Under the pieces are notes generated by a model. That model searched no databases. It was not told the DNA's origin and was given only the letters and a program-made list of their open reading frames with translations. From the NCBI GenBank assembly GCA_022606425.2, contig JAHDVF020001350.1, forward strand, positions 1,178,001 through 1,242,000: DNA of 64,000 nucleotides, read 5' to 3'. Position 1 is the stretch's first letter, and every line of letters starts with the position of its first letter. This document shows, piece after piece, positions 62,250 to 64,000 of this stretch. The position numbers were made by a program, and so were the translations under genes. This DNA is from Lepidostoma basale (lineage: Eukaryota; Arthropoda; Insecta; Trichoptera; Lepidostomatidae).

Positions 62250-62560
62250 ATTTGAAGGCTGGACATTACAAAGGTTTCAAGTGGTATAAAGATAAAGCAA
62301 ACAAAATAAGCAAAAACAATTTTTTGCTCCATATGTCACGTACGGGTGGCGTCTTTAGTTTTAATCATTACGCACCTTTGCACAGTTATTGCTCTTTATA
62401 TTTAAGATCAATTGGCATCAAAAACTCATTTTAGACTTTATGACCACTTGGCACCTTTGATACGTCCAGCCTTCACGTCATAAACATGTTTCGAGCGCTT
62501 GACACCCTTCATCAGTGCAGAAATTTTAAATTTGACACATTTAACATTTAAAAAAAGTAT
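62250..62560 (-). repeat. HH-E foldback with CTGATGA core
   Basis: Outer arms GAAGGCTGGACATTACAAAG (62255) and its inverse near 62445-62475. On the minus strand 62515 to 62483: CTGATGA, A, GGGTG-TCAAG-CGCTC (5 bp with wobbles), GAAA, CATGTT. Confidence 0.65.
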
Positions 62561-62689
62561 TCGTATAATACAATGTTTTTCAAAAGTGATTCAAATGTCA
62601 ATCCACAATACAAAGTGATGGCGAATATGGACTACATATATATTGACCAACTAAATGACCAACTAATAAACCATCAAGACCTCCGGTAT

Positions 62690-62800
62690 GTATTTCCTGA
62701 CACACTACTCTCAAATTCTCTACATTCATACATCGTGTCATGCATCGTCAATTTCTCCGACTCTTAACGAAGCCCACATTTAATATTTAATCTTTTTTTA
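62690..62800 (-). pseudogene. RTE-TTAG LINE stub
   Basis: TTTCCTGACACACTACTCTC, ACATTCATACATCGTGTCAT, GCATCGTCAATTTCTCCGAC correspond to the MTRCMN block inverse. Confidence 0.55.
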
Positions 62801-62879
62801 ATTTATTGGCAAAAATAGAATATTTCGTTGTTTCGTCGAACTGTTTTATTTTGAATACGGTTATTATATCACCATATAT

Positions 62880-63050
62880 TTATTGAATTTCCACGAAATT
62901 GTCACGAATTTCGCCAATCTGTGTTGGCATCATCTGGTGTTACAAGCAACAACGCCAACTGTTTGTAATACCTGATGATTTCAACACAGGTTGGCGATAC
63001 AGCTCTCGCGACAATTTCGAAGAAAATAAATTTATAAATGTTACTGTAAA
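62880..63050. repeat. HH-A foldback
   Basis: Left arm GAATTTCGCCAATCTGTGTTGGCATCATCTGG, with CAGATGA, GCCAAC-ACAG-ATTGGC and GAAA on the minus strand. The right arm CTGATGA (62972-62978), TTTCAAC..GTTGGC, GATA. Confidence 0.65.
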
Positions 63051-63057
63051 AATTCAA

Positions 63058-63256
63058 AACACTGTTATAATATCACAATTTCTTTTTATTCACTGAGAGT
63101 GTCGCGACAGCTGTTTCGCCAACCGATGTTGGTATCATCTGGTGTTACAATAAATCCAGTTTATTGTAACACCTGATGATGTCAACATCGGTTGGCGAAA
63201 CAGCTGTCGCGACACTCTCAGTGAATAAAAAGAAATTGTGATATTATAACAGTGTT
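63058..63256. repeat. HH-A perfect-type hairpin, 97-bp arms, 5-nt loop
   Basis: Arms 63058-63154 and 63160-63256 pair with only about three mismatches. The right arm carries CTGATGA (63173-63179), T, GTCAAC-ATCG-GTTGGC (63181-63196), GAAA (63197-63200), CAGCTGTC (to 63208). In the left arm (minus strand) the first motif is CAGATGA and stem II is CCAAC/GTTGG. Confidence 0.88.
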
Positions 63257-63259
63257 TTA

Positions 63260-63855
63260 AATTAAAACAATAATAATTGGGAAGTATCATAGTGTTTCGG
63301 CCAAAACAATGGACTATAAAATTAAATGACGAATTTGAAAATAAAATAAAATTAGTAATAAATTTCTTTATAATACATTATTTAGTTTAATTCCACTTGA
63401 TTTTATGGGTTCGACCGGTTTGAGAGTTGAAATGTTTACACATAACAGTGTTCAAAATTAAACAGTTATTATTGTTGAAGTATTTTAGTATTTCGGCAAA
63501 AACACTGTATGATTACTTTCTTTTTAATAAAAGCGTATATTATTTGAACCACCCTACGCGTAATGGGCGGGGCATGAATGAAAGTAGGTGCTTATTTTGG
63601 AAGTAGATTCCGTAAGAATATGAGGTTTTAACCTCTAGGCTATTTGTCGGGACGCTTAAGAGTCGATGATTTATTATAAGGGCTCAGGCCTGGATCTTAC
63701 GTCTTAGCTTTAAGAATCACCTGACTTTACTAGGATTTAAATGTTATTGTGCAATGGGATCATTTCAAAAACAAAGATTTGAAGACTAACATGTACATCC
63801 TACGTGTATTCAAATATATTTTATTTAAATACAATTTATAGTTTAACGATATACG
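63260..63855. other. Unassigned, with HH-C scrap
   Basis: TTTAATTCCACTTGATTTTATGGGTTCGACCGGTTTGAGA at 63388-63427 is the outer part of HH-C. The rest is unassigned. Confidence 0.35.
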
Positions 63856-63859
63856 ACAG

Positions 63860-63957
63860 ATTTTCAAATGCTGATATAAGCAAGAAATGTAGAGCGGAAG
63901 AAAGTATTATGAACAAAATTATGAAAGGATCAATGCGTTGGTTTGGACATATGACAC
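63860..63957 (+). pseudogene. RTE-TTAG LINE stub
   Basis: ISKKCRAEESIMNKIMKGSM, RWFGHM. It ends abruptly at GACATATG and joins J-LINE sequence. Confidence 0.7.
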
Positions 63958-64000
63958 TGATAATTACCTTCGTCAAAGACAGCATAGATTATTTTATTTG
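63958..64000 (+). pseudogene. J-LINE stub at window end
   Basis: Encodes DNYLRQRQHRLFYL, as in the 33.8-kb copy. It continues beyond the window. Confidence 0.75.

Overview
The window looks like repeat-dense, AT-rich euchromatin of an insect. The insect assignment rests on one cellular gene: a two-exon Tweedle (DUF243) cuticular-protein gene on the minus strand, with exon 2 at 26751-27728 and a proposed 15-nt first exon at 30534-30548. It has an arthropod-type TATA box and initiator. Order is not certain; a lepidopteran or beetle would fit. No bacterial, organellar or viral gene was recognised.

Almost everything else is transposable-element debris. LINEs: (1) an RTE-like LINE with a (TTAG)n 3' tail ('RTE-TTAG'), present as about 20 mostly 5'-truncated pieces in both orientations. 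(2) A jockey/CR1-type LINE with a (TGATT)n tail ('J-LINE'). (3) Several LINEs ending in GAA-rich tails. (4) A nearly complete CR1/jockey-type LINE at 38750-42160 with an uninterrupted endonuclease-RT ORF. SINEs: a tRNA-derived SINE with a (TAA)n tail ('SINE-T'), and a SINE that shares the 3' end of RTE-TTAG ('SINE-R'). DNA elements: a full-length mariner (9479-10764, TA duplications, two amber codons), a full-length hAT (50695-53778, 8-bp duplications, decayed transposase), a TA-flanked long-TIR MITE family, a second MITE family ('MITE-W') and Helitron-like remnants.

The most interesting structure is a set of foldback repeats (families HH-A to HH-E) whose arms share one scaffold: C-(U/A)-G-A-N-G-A, one extra nucleotide, a variable short stem-loop, GAAA, a short palindrome, then U-C or U-U. 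This matches the core order of a hammerhead ribozyme with a minimal palindromic stem III, as known from Penelope-like elements and retrozymes. Stem II differs in sequence between families yet stays paired.

Layout: 0-9 kb LINE and SINE fragments; 9.5-10.8 kb mariner; 11-20 kb SINEs, a TA microsatellite, MITE-W, an L2/CR1-like fragment and a LINE nested in a SINE; 20-26 kb LINE fragments and foldbacks; 26.3-30.6 kb the Tweedle gene with a TE-filled intron; 31-38 kb LINE fragments, a 22-bp minisatellite and a MITE; 38.7-42.2 kb the CR1-type LINE; 42-50 kb LINE fragments including a 5'-inverted copy; 50.7-53.8 kb hAT; 54-64 kb SINEs, LINEs, a MITE and the densest cluster of hammerhead-like foldbacks.
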